Made by a program: the position numbers and the translations under genes
From: Bacteroidaceae bacterium
Lineage (GTDB): Bacteria > Bacteroidota > Bacteroidia > Bacteroidales > Barnesiellaceae_A
Length of the DNA stretch: 64,000 nt
Assembly (NCBI GenBank): GCA_017410245.1
Contig: JAFQRE010000034.1
Coordinates: 53,848 to 117,847, forward strand
Direction: 5' to 3'
Part shown: positions 17,704 through 27,243 of the stretch, in pieces
How the letters are laid out: each line of letters starts with the position of its first letter
Numbering within the stretch: the first letter of the stretch is position 1
Notes under the pieces: generated by a model
What the model saw: only the letters and a program-made list of their open reading frames with translations
Databases searched by the model: none
What the model was told of the DNA's origin: nothing

Positions 17704-18870
17704 ATGCACGCTCTGTTCCACCTCATAGGCATCGCCTCCATGCTCTTGGCCGGTTTGGGTTGCAATTTTTACATTGCACAACGCCTCTTTGTACCCCGAT
17801 ATGGCAAGCGCGGAGCGATGATATACATGATATCGCATGCTATTATCCTACTCATACTCACCGCCATAGGGTGTACTGCCTCGATGGGAGGATTGGCCGA
17901 TAGCATAGCTACGCTTGTGTGGGTAATGTATGGTTTTATGTTGCTATATATACCCCGACTGACATACACCATTGTATCGTGGGTAGATTTCTTAAAAACC
18001 CCGCATGGCACAATGGGTAGTCGCGTAGGATTTGTATTGGCCGCTATATCTTTCTGCCTCATTGTTGGCAGTACCTTCAACCGCTATCGTATCAATGTAG
18101 AAGAAGTAGAGATAACCACTCCTCGTTTACCGCACTCGTTCGACGGCTATCGCATTGTACACTTCTCCGATATGCACCTCGAGACGCTGTACTCGCACAC
18201 ATTTGCCCAACGTGTAGTCAATCGAATCAACGAGTTACAACCACACATGATTGTCTTCTCGGGCGACCTCGTCAACCGCAAGGCTTCGGAGTTAGTACCC
18301 TATATGCCCATACTTTCGCAACTGCAAGCTCAAGATGGCATATACTCGGTAATGGGCAATCACGACTACGGAGAGTTTGTGGTTTGGCCCACCCCCGAGG
18401 CACGTCAAGAGAACCTACAAAGCCTACACCGCATGCATACCGAGATGGGTTGGCATCTGCTCAACAACACATCGAAACACATATATTGCAACAACGACTC
18501 CATTGCCATTGTAGGTGTTGAAAACTGGGGCGAACCACCATTCTCGCAATATGGCAATCTCGAAGCAGCCTACCCCAATCTCAACAACGAGACATTCAAG
18601 TTACTCATCAGCCACAATCCACGACATTGGCGAGCTGAGGTACTGCCCAAAAGCAACATCGACTTGATGATGGCCGGCCATACACATGCCCTGCAAATGA
18701 GTTTTGCCGGATACTCACCGGCTTTAGCAAGATACCCCGAGTGGGGTGGTCTATATCAAGAGGACAACCAATATCTGTATGTGAATATAGGTATAGGTTG
18801 CACCATGATACCTACCCGCCTTGGAGCTACTCCCGAAATTACCGTTATAACTCTTCATTCGGAACAATAA
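17704..18870 (+). CDS. membrane-anchored metallophosphoesterase
   Basis: A 388-residue protein with four hydrophobic segments in the first 130 residues and a calcineurin-like metallophosphoesterase domain after about residue 140. Metal-binding motifs are clear: SDMHLE (D-x-H), SGDLVN (GD), GNHDYGE (GNHD), and AGHTHALQ (GHxH) near the end. It belongs to the YaeI/YkuE group, whose members act on lipid-linked or cell-envelope phosphoesters; the substrate here is inferred only by position beside an acyltransferase. It starts 14 bases after the acyltransferase stop. Confidence 0.9.
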   Translation: MHALFHLIGIASMLLAGLGCNFYIAQRLFVPRYGKRGAMIYMISHAIILLILTAIGCTASMGGLADSIATLVWVMYGFMLLYIPRLTYTIVSWVDFLKTPHGTMGSRVGFVLAAISFCLIVGSTFNRYRINVEEVEITTPRLPHSFDGYRIVHFSDMHLETLYSHTFAQRVVNRINELQPHMIVFSGDLVNRKASELVPYMPILSQLQAQDGIYSVMGNHDYGEFVVWPTPEARQENLQSLHRMHTEMGWHLLNNTSKHIYCNNDSIAIVGVENWGEPPFSQYGNLEAAYPNLNNETFKLLISHNPRHWRAEVLPKSNIDLMMAGHTHALQMSFAGYSPALARYPEWGGLYQEDNQYLYVNIGIGCTMIPTRLGATPEITVITLHSEQ

Positions 18871-18872
18871 TC

Positions 18873-19256
18873 ATGGCAACAGCACTATTGAGCCTTGGGG
18901 CAAATACACCCAATAAAAGAGAAGCCATAACAAATGCCATCAAGGCTATTGGACAAATTGCTTCCATCACAGCCCAAACCCCCATTTACGAAACTCCCGC
19001 CGAAGGCTCAATTGTGGCACAACCCTATGCCAATGCACTATTGCTCATAACTACAGCGGGCGAATATGCAACTCTGCGCGAAACCTTCAAAAATTGGGAA
19101 AAAGAGGCCGGTCGCACTCCGCAATCGAAACTGCAAGGCATCGTACCCCTCGACATTGACATCATCAAGTGGAACGATACATTACTCAAAGAGCGCGATA
19201 TGGAGTATGAATACATGAAAAAGGGATTGCAACTCCTCGACAACACCCATTGCTAA
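18873..19256 (+). CDS. short FolK-like hydroxymethyldihydropteridine pyrophosphokinase
   Basis: A 127-residue protein related to FolK of folate synthesis. It has the SLGAN start motif followed by the helix and strand order of HPPK, PIYETPAEGS and the VPLDIDII metal-binding Asp pair (about residues 90-97). The usual C-terminal 30-35 residues with the HPR motif that closes over ATP are not present: the protein stops soon after the acidic segment. FolK proteins are normally about 150-170 residues. Activity is therefore uncertain; it could be a divergent but functional short form or a relic. It begins 2 bases after the phosphoesterase stop, with the ATG inside TCATGG. Confidence 0.7.
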   Translation: MATALLSLGANTPNKREAITNAIKAIGQIASITAQTPIYETPAEGSIVAQPYANALLLITTAGEYATLRETFKNWEKEAGRTPQSKLQGIVPLDIDIIKWNDTLLKERDMEYEYMKKGLQLLDNTHC

Positions 19257-19462
19257 TCGCCACAGTCGAAGTCAAAATCATCATCATCACCGTCCGAACC
19301 AAATTCACCATCAAAATCGCATAGTATATCATTGAAGAGTTTGTCATATAGCTCATCAATAAAATCTTGGATAGCACAATATGACCTGTTCTCTTCGTCA
19401 ATCTGCGACACATCATCAAAGAGAAATATATTGTTCAACGCATTTCTCCATCTACTTACCAT
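19253..19462 (-). CDS. small acidic protein, possibly N-terminally frameshifted
   Basis: A 69-residue protein with a strongly acidic C-terminus (a run of Asp and Gly, ending DFDCGD), overlapping the 3' end of the FolK-like gene by four bases. The open frame extends upstream of the ATG at 19462 through a plausible conserved stretch, with no ATG; an ATG at 19517 in another frame would start MEREVKPDEEEQPGRWNAMV if one A were removed from the AAAA run near 19501. So either the gene starts at 19462, or the genome carries a single-base frameshift, or a +1 slip occurs. No function recognised. Confidence 0.5.
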   Translation of the reverse strand: MVSRWRNALNNIFLFDDVSQIDEENRSYCAIQDFIDELYDKLFNDILCDFDGEFGSDGDDDDFDFDCGD

Positions 19463-19688
19463 TGCATTCCATCTGCCGGGTTGTTCTTCCTCATCGGGTT
19501 TTAACTTCTCTTTCCATTATATTATATACGGCACTGCGACTTTCTTTTTTTATATTTATAGAGTCTGAAACACAAACAAATCTATCACACATGATATTTT
19601 TATTACCCATTTCATGTGTTTTTATCATTGCAGACAAACAAAAAATTGCACACGTAATTGATTTTTATCAATTATTATACCATTTTGC

Positions 19689-19719
19689 TTGAATTATAAA
19701 TATTTTATATATAAATTTG
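19689..19719 (+). promoter_or_regulatory. nitroreductase promoter
   Basis: TTG at 19689-19691, 20-base spacer, then TAAATTTG at 19712-19719. The transcript would start about 45 bases upstream of the ATG at 19772. Between 19463 and 19771 I see no other feature except the possible upstream extension of the acidic gene. Confidence 0.55.
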
Positions 19720-19771
19720 CCAACAAATTTAGCACAGAAATAATTATATAGCAAAATAAAGTATTAAACCG

Positions 19772-20530
19772 ATGAAAAACATTGTAGAAACCATATTAGA
19801 CCGCCGATCGGTAAGACGTTACGAAAGGCAAGAGATAGAGCCGGAGAAGAAGCAACTCATATATGATGCTATTACCACATCTCCCACGAGCCACAACGGA
19901 CAACAATTCAGCGTTATAGCCATTGAAGACCAAGAGTTGAAGGAGAAAATCTATGAGCTCACCAAGCAGAAACAGATAAAGACCTGTTCATTGTTTCTCG
20001 TATTCTGTAGCGACTATCACAAGATGGACGTATTTGCCCAAGCCAAAGGATTGGATTTGCAACCCATACACCAAACACTCGATGGAGTGCTTGTAGGAGC
20101 AATAGATGCGACCATAGCCATGAGCAACGCACGCATCATGGCTGAGGGTTTGGGTTTGGGCTGTTGCTGCATAGGCTATATACGCACTGCAGCACCCGAG
20201 GAGTTGTCGAAACTACTCAACCTGCCACAAGGCGTGGCTCTCGTATGCGGACTCACTATAGGATATCCGCGCGAAATACCCGATATTCGACCCAAACAAG
20301 ACCGTTCGCTATTTATACACCACAACCAATATAGCGATGAGGGTATGGTAGAACAGTTTGAGAAATATGACGATGTGATAGGTCGTCACAACGAAACTCA
20401 CACACTGGCCAAGTATATAAAGTGGAGCGAACAGATGGAAAAATACTACGAGGAGTCCATCAACAAGCACACACTGCAATACTACCAAGGGCAAGGCTTC
20501 GGGGTGGATAAAGAGCCGGGTATAAAATAA
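19772..20530 (+). CDS. NfsA-like nitroreductase
   Basis: A 252-residue flavin reductase. It begins with the nitroreductase signature DRRSVRRYERQEI (FMN phosphate-binding arginines), followed by SPTSHNGQQFS and, in the middle, the GLGLGCCCIGYIR segment typical of NfsA/FRP NADPH-dependent enzymes. Length and C-terminal WSEQMEKYYE region match this group. It would reduce quinones or nitro compounds with NADPH. Monocistronic, converging with a HAD phosphatase only 3 bases away. Confidence 0.92.
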   Translation: MKNIVETILDRRSVRRYERQEIEPEKKQLIYDAITTSPTSHNGQQFSVIAIEDQELKEKIYELTKQKQIKTCSLFLVFCSDYHKMDVFAQAKGLDLQPIHQTLDGVLVGAIDATIAMSNARIMAEGLGLGCCCIGYIRTAAPEELSKLLNLPQGVALVCGLTIGYPREIPDIRPKQDRSLFIHHNQYSDEGMVEQFEKYDDVIGRHNETHTLAKYIKWSEQMEKYYEESINKHTLQYYQGQGFGVDKEPGIK

Positions 20531-20533
20531 GGT

Positions 20534-21181
20534 CTATATCCACTGCAACAACTCGTGGGCATGGTGTGCTATGTGACAAGCTCCAGCCTCGCGCAAGTTA
20601 TCTTCCGAACGGAAACCCCAAGTAACACCTGCCGCCTCGACTCCTGCCGAGGTGGCAGTATTCATATCTACATCTGAGTCGCCCACATATAGAGTTTCTT
20701 CGGCTGTCACTCCGGCTATATCCAATATCTCATAGACAATGGCAGGGTGCGGCTTACGTGGCACATCGTCACGTTGGCCCAATATAGCCACAAAACGTAT
20801 CGTGGGGAAGTAGTGTGCTACGATATGTAAGGTTGCACTATGATATTTGTTAGAGGCTACAGCAAGCATCACACCCCTATCTTGCAACGTCCCAAGTAGC
20901 GACTCAATCCCCTCATAGGGTCGTGTCAGCATGGTGTTGTGGGCATCGTAATAGGCTACAAAGGCTTCGCGCATACGCATCACCTCAGCCTCGCATCGTG
21001 CCTCGGCAGGCAATGCACGCTCAAGCAGTTTGTTTATACCATTACCTACAAAACGTGGATACTCGCTAACATCGTGCAACGGATAGCCACATACAGTAAG
21101 AGCATGATTGGCCGCCATCGCAAGGTCGGCTATCGTATCGAGCAATGTTCCATCAAGATCAAAAATTACCAATTTTTTCAT
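20534..21181 (-). CDS. HAD family hydrolase, phosphoglycolate phosphatase-like
   Basis: A 215-residue HAD subfamily IA phosphatase. Motif I FDLDGTLLDT is at residues 5-14, the helical cap follows, motif II is AVASNKY, the lysine motif is in PRKPHP, and motif III is VGDSDVDMNTA. This resembles Gph, which clears 2-phosphoglycolate, although substrate cannot be fixed by sequence. The start is set at the ATG at 21181, because a TATCTTTG promoter element at 21203-21210 rules out the longer frame; ATG at 21187 is the alternative. Confidence 0.9.
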   Translation of the reverse strand: MKKLVIFDLDGTLLDTIADLAMAANHALTVCGYPLHDVSEYPRFVGNGINKLLERALPAEARCEAEVMRMREAFVAYYDAHNTMLTRPYEGIESLLGTLQDRGVMLAVASNKYHSATLHIVAHYFPTIRFVAILGQRDDVPRKPHPAIVYEILDIAGVTAEETLYVGDSDVDMNTATSAGVEAAGVTWGFRSEDNLREAGACHIAHHAHELLQWI

Positions 21182-21202
21182 CGCCATAACACTTTTATGG
21201 CG

Positions 21203-21210
21203 CAAAGATA
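21203..21210 (-). promoter_or_regulatory. -7 element of HAD gene promoter
   Basis: Reads TATCTTTG on the minus strand. It lies about 22 bases before the ATG at 21181 and decides against a start at 21205. Confidence 0.6.
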
Positions 21211-21251
21211 ACCTCTTTATCGCGTTAAAAAAATATTAAATAGGATTTTAG

Positions 21252-21282
21252 TTGTGTGCCTTATATATTTTGTCTACCTTCG
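21252..21282 (+). promoter_or_regulatory. promoter of YidE-type transporter gene
   Basis: TTG at 21252-21254, 20-base spacer, TACCTTCG at 21275-21282, a variant of TAnnTTTG seen in this phylum. It is 58 bases upstream of the ATG at 21341. Confidence 0.55.
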
Positions 21283-21340
21283 CGCCGTAAATACATGAAA
21301 AAACAAAAGTCTAATACAGACACAACAAAAAAACTAAACA

Positions 21341-23008
21341 ATGGAATGGTTCACTGACTTATTCAATGGTACATCTATAGCCCATTCGGTGTTGCTCTAT
21401 GCCTTGGTTATAGCAGCAGGTGTATTGTTGGGACGTGTAAAAATCTTTGGTGTATCACTCGGCGTAACATTCGTACTCTTCGTAGGTATCCTTTTGGGAC
21501 ACTTCGGCATGAGTATCGATGGCGAGATACTACACTTTGTTAAAGAGTTCGGACTGATACTCTTTGTCTTCTCAATCGGACTCCAAGTAGGTCCCGGTTT
21601 CTTTGCATCGTTCAAGAACGAAGGTGTAAAACTCAATATGATGGCAATAGCAATCATTGCACTCAATATTGTAGTAGCCCTATGTATCTACTTCTTTGAC
21701 GACAGCATTGGCCTCATGATTGTAGGTATCCTCTCGGGTGCTGTCACCAATACACCCGGTCTTGGTGCGGCCGAACAGGCTCTCTCGCAGCTATACACCG
21801 ATGGTGTCATCACACAAGTTCCCCAATTGGCACTTGGATATGCCGTAGCCTACCCCTTGGGTGTTGTAGGTATTATATTGGCCATGATTATTATCCGCGC
21901 CATCTTCCGTGTGAAGTTCCAAGAAGAGACCGACCAGATAGAGCGTGAGCAAAACGACAGCCAATTGGCACCTCACATCATCACATATCGCACCGAGAAC
22001 AAACTCATTGTGGGTCGCACCCTCAGCGAGCTTGCCGGAATGATCAATCGCAACTTCGTAGTGTCGCGTATCAAACGCCACGATGAGATAATAATACCCA
22101 ACTCAAAGACCATACTCGAAGACAAAGACTTGTTGCTCACAGTACTTTCGGAGTCGGACGAAGAGGCTTTGACTGCCTTTATAGGCCCGAAGATTGAGAT
22201 GGACTGGGAAGCAATACAAGCTCCTGTTGTATCGCGTCGCATCTTGGTATCGAAAGAGGAGTATAACGGTCGCAAATTGGGTTCTATGCGTTTGCGTATG
22301 GGTTACAGACTCAATGTTACCCGCGTGACACGTGCCGGTGTTGACCTGCTTGCCAGCCCCAACCTTGCCTTGCAAATGGGCGACCGCATCACCGTTGTGG
22401 GTAAAGAAGAGGATATAGATCGCCTTGCCGAGAAGTTGGGCAACTCGATGAAACACCTCAACCACCCCAACCTTTTCACCATCTTCATAGGTATCATGGT
22501 GGGTGTTATCTTCGGTAGCATGCCCTTCGCTGTTCCCGGAATGCCCGTACCTTTGAAACTTGGTTTGGCCGGTGGCCCGCTCATCGTAGCTATCCTTTTG
22601 GGTCGTTTCGGTCATAAAATGCACCTCACCACCTACACCTCTACAAGTGCCAACCTCATGTTGCGCGAAGTAGGTATCTGCCTCTTCCTTGCCAGCGTGG
22701 GTATAAGCGCCGGTGGCGAATTTGTCAAGACCATCATGGAAGGCGGTTTGATGTGGGTATTGTGGGGCTTCCTCATTACCATTATTCCCTTGCTCATTGT
22801 TGGCTCGGTAGCACGCGGATACTATAAGCTCAACTACTATACCCTTATGGGTCTCATGGCCGGAGCTTGCACCGATCCCCCCGCACTTGCCTATAGCAAC
22901 AAGGTAGCCAACAACGACGCTCCCTCGGTAGCCTATACAACCGTATATCCGCTCACCATGTTCTTGCGTATCCTCACAGCTCAAGTACTCATACTTGCAT
23001 TGGCTTAA
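21341..23008 (+). CDS. YidE/YbjL/AspT-type putative transporter
   Basis: A 555-residue inner-membrane protein of the aspartate:alanine exchanger family (AspT, TC 2.A.81). It has two hydrophobic Asp-Al_Ex domains (about residues 10-180 and 375-555), each with the GNTxG- or GACTDPP-type loop ([14 protein letters not shown], then [12 protein letters not shown]), flanking two TrkA_C regulatory domains (about 200-285 and 290-370). The duplicated pattern is full length. Substrate unknown; amino acid or dicarboxylate exchange is only inferred from the family. Followed by a terminator. Confidence 0.93.
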   Translation: MEWFTDLFNGTSIAHSVLLYALVIAAGVLLGRVKIFGVSLGVTFVLFVGILLGHFGMSIDGEILHFVKEFGLILFVFSIGLQVGPGFFASFKNEGVKLNMMAIAIIALNIVVALCIYFFDDSIGLMIVGILSGAVTNTPGLGAAEQALSQLYTDGVITQVPQLALGYAVAYPLGVVGIILAMIIIRAIFRVKFQEETDQIEREQNDSQLAPHIITYRTENKLIVGRTLSELAGMINRNFVVSRIKRHDEIIIPNSKTILEDKDLLLTVLSESDEEALTAFIGPKIEMDWEAIQAPVVSRRILVSKEEYNGRKLGSMRLRMGYRLNVTRVTRAGVDLLASPNLALQMGDRITVVGKEEDIDRLAEKLGNSMKHLNHPNLFTIFIGIMVGVIFGSMPFAVPGMPVPLKLGLAGGPLIVAILLGRFGHKMHLTTYTSTSANLMLREVGICLFLASVGISAGGEFVKTIMEGGLMWVLWGFLITIIPLLIVGSVARGYYKLNYYTLMGLMAGACTDPPALAYSNKVANNDAPSVAYTTVYPLTMFLRILTAQVLILALA

Positions 23009-23033
23009 AGATTGACTACTACAACCATACAAC

Positions 23034-23068
23034 AACAGCCCTCGCTTGTGAATGAAGCGAGGGCTGTT
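23034..23068 (+). terminator. rho-independent terminator
   Basis: AACAGCCCTCGCTT pairs with AAGCGAGGGCTGTT, 7-base loop, followed by TATTTAAT. It closes the transporter gene. From here to 23337 I see nothing recognisable; the stretch is probably spacer. Confidence 0.85.
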
Positions 23069-23337
23069 TATTTAATAATAATAGTCATCAAGAAATGGCA
23101 CTTTGAATTGAAATCTTAATAAGTTGGCACTATTGCGTTGCGTAAAAGCCTTCGGGTACTACCATAATAGAGATTGCATAACACGCCAAAAAATCGGAGC
23201 GAATAGTCAAGCGTTGTTCTTTTATTATCAGCAATAAAGTGATAGGCTATCCTTGCCTTGCACCAAGCACATATTTATTATACAAATTCGCATCACAACC
23301 ATCACCAACAGAAAAGCACAATGAGGGGGGAATGAAA

Positions 23338-23368
23338 AACCCCAAAGTTTTGTCCAAACTTTGGGGTT
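23338..23368 (-). terminator. rho-independent terminator
   Basis: AACCCCAAAGTTT pairs with AAACTTTGGGGTT around a 5-base loop; the minus strand continues with TTTTTC. Closes the gene ending at 23389. Confidence 0.85.
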
Positions 23369-23388
23369 CTCTTCATTATCCGATAAAA

Positions 23389-24423
23389 TTATTTAAGGTA
23401 TATATAACGCAGACCTTTCATCTTACAGATGATGTATTTTTTATAGAATTGGTCAAACTCATCAAGGAGTGTTTTATTAAAATCATAATCGGGTATCTTC
23501 TTGACAAATATATCTTTAACAGCATCGCAAATTCGCCTCCATAAGTTGCCTTTAAAGTTTTCTATTCGTTTCTTATATTTATCCTTGAGCATAAAAGGAT
23601 TATTCACGTCTGTCAGTTTTGTCACCTCATTATCCAAAATTTGATTCGCATCGTTTCCATAATTTTTGATGATAAAGTTGATAGGAGTTTCAGCCGATAT
23701 GCGATGCCCATGTTCCACTTGAAACACCCACAACTTGGCTACAATATCGTTGAGCCGACTTCTTATGTTATTTACCTCTATACAGAGTTCATTGATATTA
23801 CCCTTGTGAGCATGCTTGAAATGTTCCTCTACAATATTGACATACTGGTTGTAATTGCGCATCGACAAGCTGATGTTGTGAATGGACTCATAGTTGGAAG
23901 CATCTATAATAAATCGTTCCAAGTTCATATCGGACTCGAGGGTGGCCAAACGCATAAATACGCCCTCCTCGGGTTTCATTCCTTCGTAGCGCAATTTATA
24001 CAACACGCCATCAACGATAGCCGAATTGACTACAAAATGTCGTATAAGGTCGATAATAATGCGAGCTTGACATTTACGACTTACCATACCTTGCCTCATA
24101 GTTATAACAACAGTAATAAAACCAATTACGGTAACAAGGGACGCAAGGATCGTTAGTAAAGAGGTAGCCGATGAACGTGTATTATACCACCCATCGAAAG
24201 CATTATCATAGTCATCACCTTGCTTTTCTTCTTTTTCGTCAGGCTCGGCAGCCTCCGCTACAGTAGTAACCGCATCTTGCCACTCACACGTCGGCAATTG
24301 CGCCTCTGTAACAACGGTATTGTTGTTAGTAGTGTCACTTGTAACAATATTGCTCACGGCATTCTGAGCCGACAATGTTGTGACATTGCACACCATCAAT
24401 GCGATAAAAATAAATAGTTTCAT
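23389..24423 (-). CDS. membrane protein of unknown function beside gldN
   Basis: A 344-residue protein with a signal peptide (about residues 1-19, ending LSAQ), a low-complexity acidic Glu/Lys-rich segment (about 55-75), a membrane segment at about 88-110, and a charged cytoplasmic or periplasmic C-terminal domain of about 235 residues rich in His, Asn, Glu and Lys, predicted helical. No known family recognised. It lies 75 bases downstream of gldN in the same direction, separated by an inverted repeat, so it may or may not belong to the T9SS operon. Confidence 0.75.
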   Translation of the reverse strand: MKLFIFIALMVCNVTTLSAQNAVSNIVTSDTTNNNTVVTEAQLPTCEWQDAVTTVAEAAEPDEKEEKQGDDYDNAFDGWYNTRSSATSLLTILASLVTVIGFITVVITMRQGMVSRKCQARIIIDLIRHFVVNSAIVDGVLYKLRYEGMKPEEGVFMRLATLESDMNLERFIIDASNYESIHNISLSMRNYNQYVNIVEEHFKHAHKGNINELCIEVNNIRSRLNDIVAKLWVFQVEHGHRISAETPINFIIKNYGNDANQILDNEVTKLTDVNNPFMLKDKYKKRIENFKGNLWRRICDAVKDIFVKKIPDYDFNKTLLDEFDQFYKKYIICKMKGLRYIYLK

Positions 24424-24445
24424 AGTATAAGCACTTTTATATAAC

Positions 24446-24472
24446 TTACCCCAACAATTATTGTCGGGGTAA
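24446..24472 (-). terminator. inverted repeat after gldN
   Basis: TTACCCC (24446-24452) pairs with GGGGTAA (24466-24472), with a further inner ACAAT/ATTGT match, giving an almost perfect palindrome. No strong T run follows on the minus strand, so it may be a weak terminator or a processing site rather than a full stop. Confidence 0.5.
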
Positions 24473-24497
24473 ATATAGGTAAGATAGAAAAATCAGA

Positions 24498-25631
24498 CTA
24501 CTTGGTACGGCGCACCGAGCGTATGGGAGCGCTACTGCTACTGCTCGATGACTTCTGAGCTTTGGGCTTCTTGGCTTTGGTCTTGGCACCGCTACGCGAA
24601 GAGCGTGCTTCCGACTTGCTTTCGCCCTCGGCCTTGCTCTCACTCTTCTTTACCGAACGTTTCTTATCATCGGCAGCCTCTACAGCATCGCTCTCGGCAT
24701 CTTCTTTGCCACCGGCCTTAGCCTCTTCCATAGCGGCGTTCTCCTCGGGAGTAAGCACCCACAACTGGTCTTCGAACGATTGCAACGACTTTTCTATGCT
24801 ATCTCGCGCATGACTCAGCAGTGAGTCGGTAGGATATTGTTGCATGAGCGACTGGTTGCGCAGATTGCGTGTCTTGTAGATGTCGCCCTCATACATTTGC
24901 ATACCGAAGTAGTTGTCGTAGTTGTATTGCATGACTTGGTTGAGGTCTCCTGTGATGATATATTGTTGAGCCAAATAAGGACGAATGTCGTCGTACTTGA
25001 GCCAGAACATAGGATAACGCAAAGGCTCGCCGCCAAAGTCGCCACTGCGATGCAACACCGGGCATATAGCCTCTATCATCACGTCGAACTTAGAAGTGCC
25101 ACGGTTGAAGGCCCACTTCTCGATGATATAGTACGACAACACCTCGTAGCAAGGTACATCGCTCTCATCGATGAGGAAGAGCGGATTTTTCTCGGTACTA
25201 CCCTTCTGCTCGGTATAAAGTATCGAGAAACGCTCAAGCATTTCACGCACATTCACCTTATATTTATCGGTAAATACTTCACGACCATCGAGATACTCAT
25301 AGGCAGTGACCTTATTGTCGGCCAACAGACGCATGATGATGCGGAAGAGATTTTGAAGGTCCTCGGTAGGGTCCTCGGGATAATACAAGGGCAAGTTGGC
25401 ATCTTTGGTAAGGTCGAGCTGACGATACACTACGCGCAACCATGGAATATCTTTTTCGGCCGAAGAGTTGGGTGCATACAACCCCTTGGCACGCACCGAT
25501 AGGTTGTTCTCATTCTCGGTTTTCTTGGCTTCGGCATCGCGGTCGGCACGACGCACTACCTGCGCATCAACAGCAGTAACGGCAAGCATAGCCATTGCAA
25601 CAGTAACGATGAGGGTGCGGAACATTTTCAT
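24498..25631 (-). CDS. gldN: gliding/T9SS protein GldN (PorN)
   Basis: A 377-residue periplasmic component of the T9SS outer-membrane-associated ring that binds GldK. It has a signal peptide (about residues 1-23), then the GldN domain with LRVVYRQLDL near residues 60-70 and the conserved YRFIIMRLLADNK-like and YYIIEKWAFNRG segments, ending near residue 290. The last 85 residues are an unusual Lys/Ser/Glu/Ala-rich low-complexity tail (SKSEARSS..., seven serines) absent from typical GldN. Last gene of porP-gldK-gldL-gldM-gldN. Confidence 0.95.
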   Translation of the reverse strand: MKMFRTLIVTVAMAMLAVTAVDAQVVRRADRDAEAKKTENENNLSVRAKGLYAPNSSAEKDIPWLRVVYRQLDLTKDANLPLYYPEDPTEDLQNLFRIIMRLLADNKVTAYEYLDGREVFTDKYKVNVREMLERFSILYTEQKGSTEKNPLFLIDESDVPCYEVLSYYIIEKWAFNRGTSKFDVMIEAICPVLHRSGDFGGEPLRYPMFWLKYDDIRPYLAQQYIITGDLNQVMQYNYDNYFGMQMYEGDIYKTRNLRNQSLMQQYPTDSLLSHARDSIEKSLQSFEDQLWVLTPEENAAMEEAKAGGKEDAESDAVEAADDKKRSVKKSESKAEGESKSEARSSRSGAKTKAKKPKAQKSSSSSSSAPIRSVRRTK

Positions 25632-25669
25632 AATATATTTATGTTTTTATGCGTTTATCTATGGTTTTA

Positions 25670-27238
25670 TCAATTTACGATTACTTCTATGGGCGACAAG
25701 TCGCGGGTAACTCCATCGGGGCCCAATGCCTTGATGTTAGAGATATAGAAACGTTTACCACGACTCAATCGGTTTATTGCATCGCTTTGACGCTTCGAGA
25801 AACTACCACCTTCCGACTTCTCGAGCAGCGCATTACCCATCTGGTCGAATGTAACAAGCTCGAAGCTCTGTACACTGAACGACACGTTTACCAGGCCATC
25901 GTCGATAGCTGCACCAAGAGTGCTCACGCCACGCAACAAGCCTTTAGAGAATGGTTTACCACCTTTGTAGTGTTGCTCCTGACCATTAGCATCGGTGTAG
26001 GGTATGTATGGAGTAGGATCGGGCAAACGACGCACGCGGAAGGCTGTGCTGGCTACTGTTTGCGTATTGCCATCGATGGTAGCAGTGACGGTAATGATAG
26101 CATCTTCGCCCACAGTAGCGGGGAGTGCCTCCCACAAGTCGCCATTGCGAGTGAGTGTACCATTGGTCATTGTAGCTTGCACCGCATTATTGGGAATACC
26201 GGGTACCGATATACTGACAGGATTGGAGATACCGGCATACATCACATTCATCATTGTTGCCGATACGGTGGCTGTAGGCTCAACAACGGTATAGCTCGAT
26301 GCAAAGTCATGTCGGGTTGTAGTACCATCGCCATGAGGCACTTCGAGATAGCCCGTATAGTCATACACACCGGTTGTGCCACAAAATACCTCATACAATC
26401 CGTTGCGGTCGAGAGGTAATTGCTCGCCATTGATGTATATATTGGGCACCTGAGTAGTATCGATAGCGGCCAATACGATGTTGGCACTATACTTACTACC
26501 ACGCATGATATTCTTTGAGTTGGGTATAACAAAAGCATCAAATTTGTTTACACGCACATCACTGGCATCGATGTTAGTTATAAGGGTGTTGAGTGCCAAA
26601 TTCTCGACATACAGCACATCGCTCTGCATCTTGGTGAGAATGGTTACAGCTGCAACAACGGGCATATTCTCAAAGAGTGTAGTTTCCCATGCGATAGGAT
26701 TGATTTGCTCGGCGCGAGAGTTGATCGTAGTCGAGAGACACTCCTCGACAGTAGCTTTCCTGATAGAATCGGGCATCAGGTCACTCACATAGGCGCGGTA
26801 TGCACTGATAGACTCACGCAAACGGCCACCATGACGCATAGAGGGCGACAACATAACATACGATGCAGCCTCCAAGTCATCTTGACTCTGTATGTTTTTC
26901 ACATCGGCATCTTTGCCATCGGCTTTCTGCACAATGATGAGTTTGAGCGAATCGATATAGTTGTACAATTGAGTTGTACGATCGCGCAACTGCAACGACT
27001 CGTTATACCACATACCACCCTTCTCGGGGTTTTGCTCATTGAAGTCGGCCAATTGCTGATACAACGCATCGTTGCGAACAGCCGCCGTAGCAGTGGTACG
27101 TCCCAAGCCTTCTTCTACCTGACGAAAACCATTGAGGACATCGCTCGATACGTTCAAGGCCAACATCGCTGTCAAGACGATATACATAAGGTTTATCATC
27201 TTCTGGCGCGGGGTGAGTTTTGTACTATTTCCTGCCAT
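25670..27238 (-). CDS. gldM: gliding/T9SS motor protein GldM (PorM)
   Basis: A 522-residue inner-membrane protein that pairs with GldL to form the proton-driven T9SS motor. One N-terminal membrane segment lies at about residues 14-35 (MINLMYIVLTAMLALNV), followed by a long periplasmic part of four beta domains that reaches the GldK/N ring. The conserved C-terminal GPDGVTRDLSPIEVIVN is present. Length matches the family. It is 5 bases downstream of gldL and 38 bases upstream of gldN. Confidence 0.97.
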   Translation of the reverse strand: MAGNSTKLTPRQKMINLMYIVLTAMLALNVSSDVLNGFRQVEEGLGRTTATAAVRNDALYQQLADFNEQNPEKGGMWYNESLQLRDRTTQLYNYIDSLKLIIVQKADGKDADVKNIQSQDDLEAASYVMLSPSMRHGGRLRESISAYRAYVSDLMPDSIRKATVEECLSTTINSRAEQINPIAWETTLFENMPVVAAVTILTKMQSDVLYVENLALNTLITNIDASDVRVNKFDAFVIPNSKNIMRGSKYSANIVLAAIDTTQVPNIYINGEQLPLDRNGLYEVFCGTTGVYDYTGYLEVPHGDGTTTRHDFASSYTVVEPTATVSATMMNVMYAGISNPVSISVPGIPNNAVQATMTNGTLTRNGDLWEALPATVGEDAIITVTATIDGNTQTVASTAFRVRRLPDPTPYIPYTDANGQEQHYKGGKPFSKGLLRGVSTLGAAIDDGLVNVSFSVQSFELVTFDQMGNALLEKSEGGSFSKRQSDAINRLSRGKRFYISNIKALGPDGVTRDLSPIEVIVN

Positions 27239-27243
27239 AGGAG

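Noticed and set aside
22103..23035. 310-codon open frame antisense to the YidE-type transporter
   Set aside because: Opposite strand of a clear membrane transporter; composition typical of an antisense shadow.
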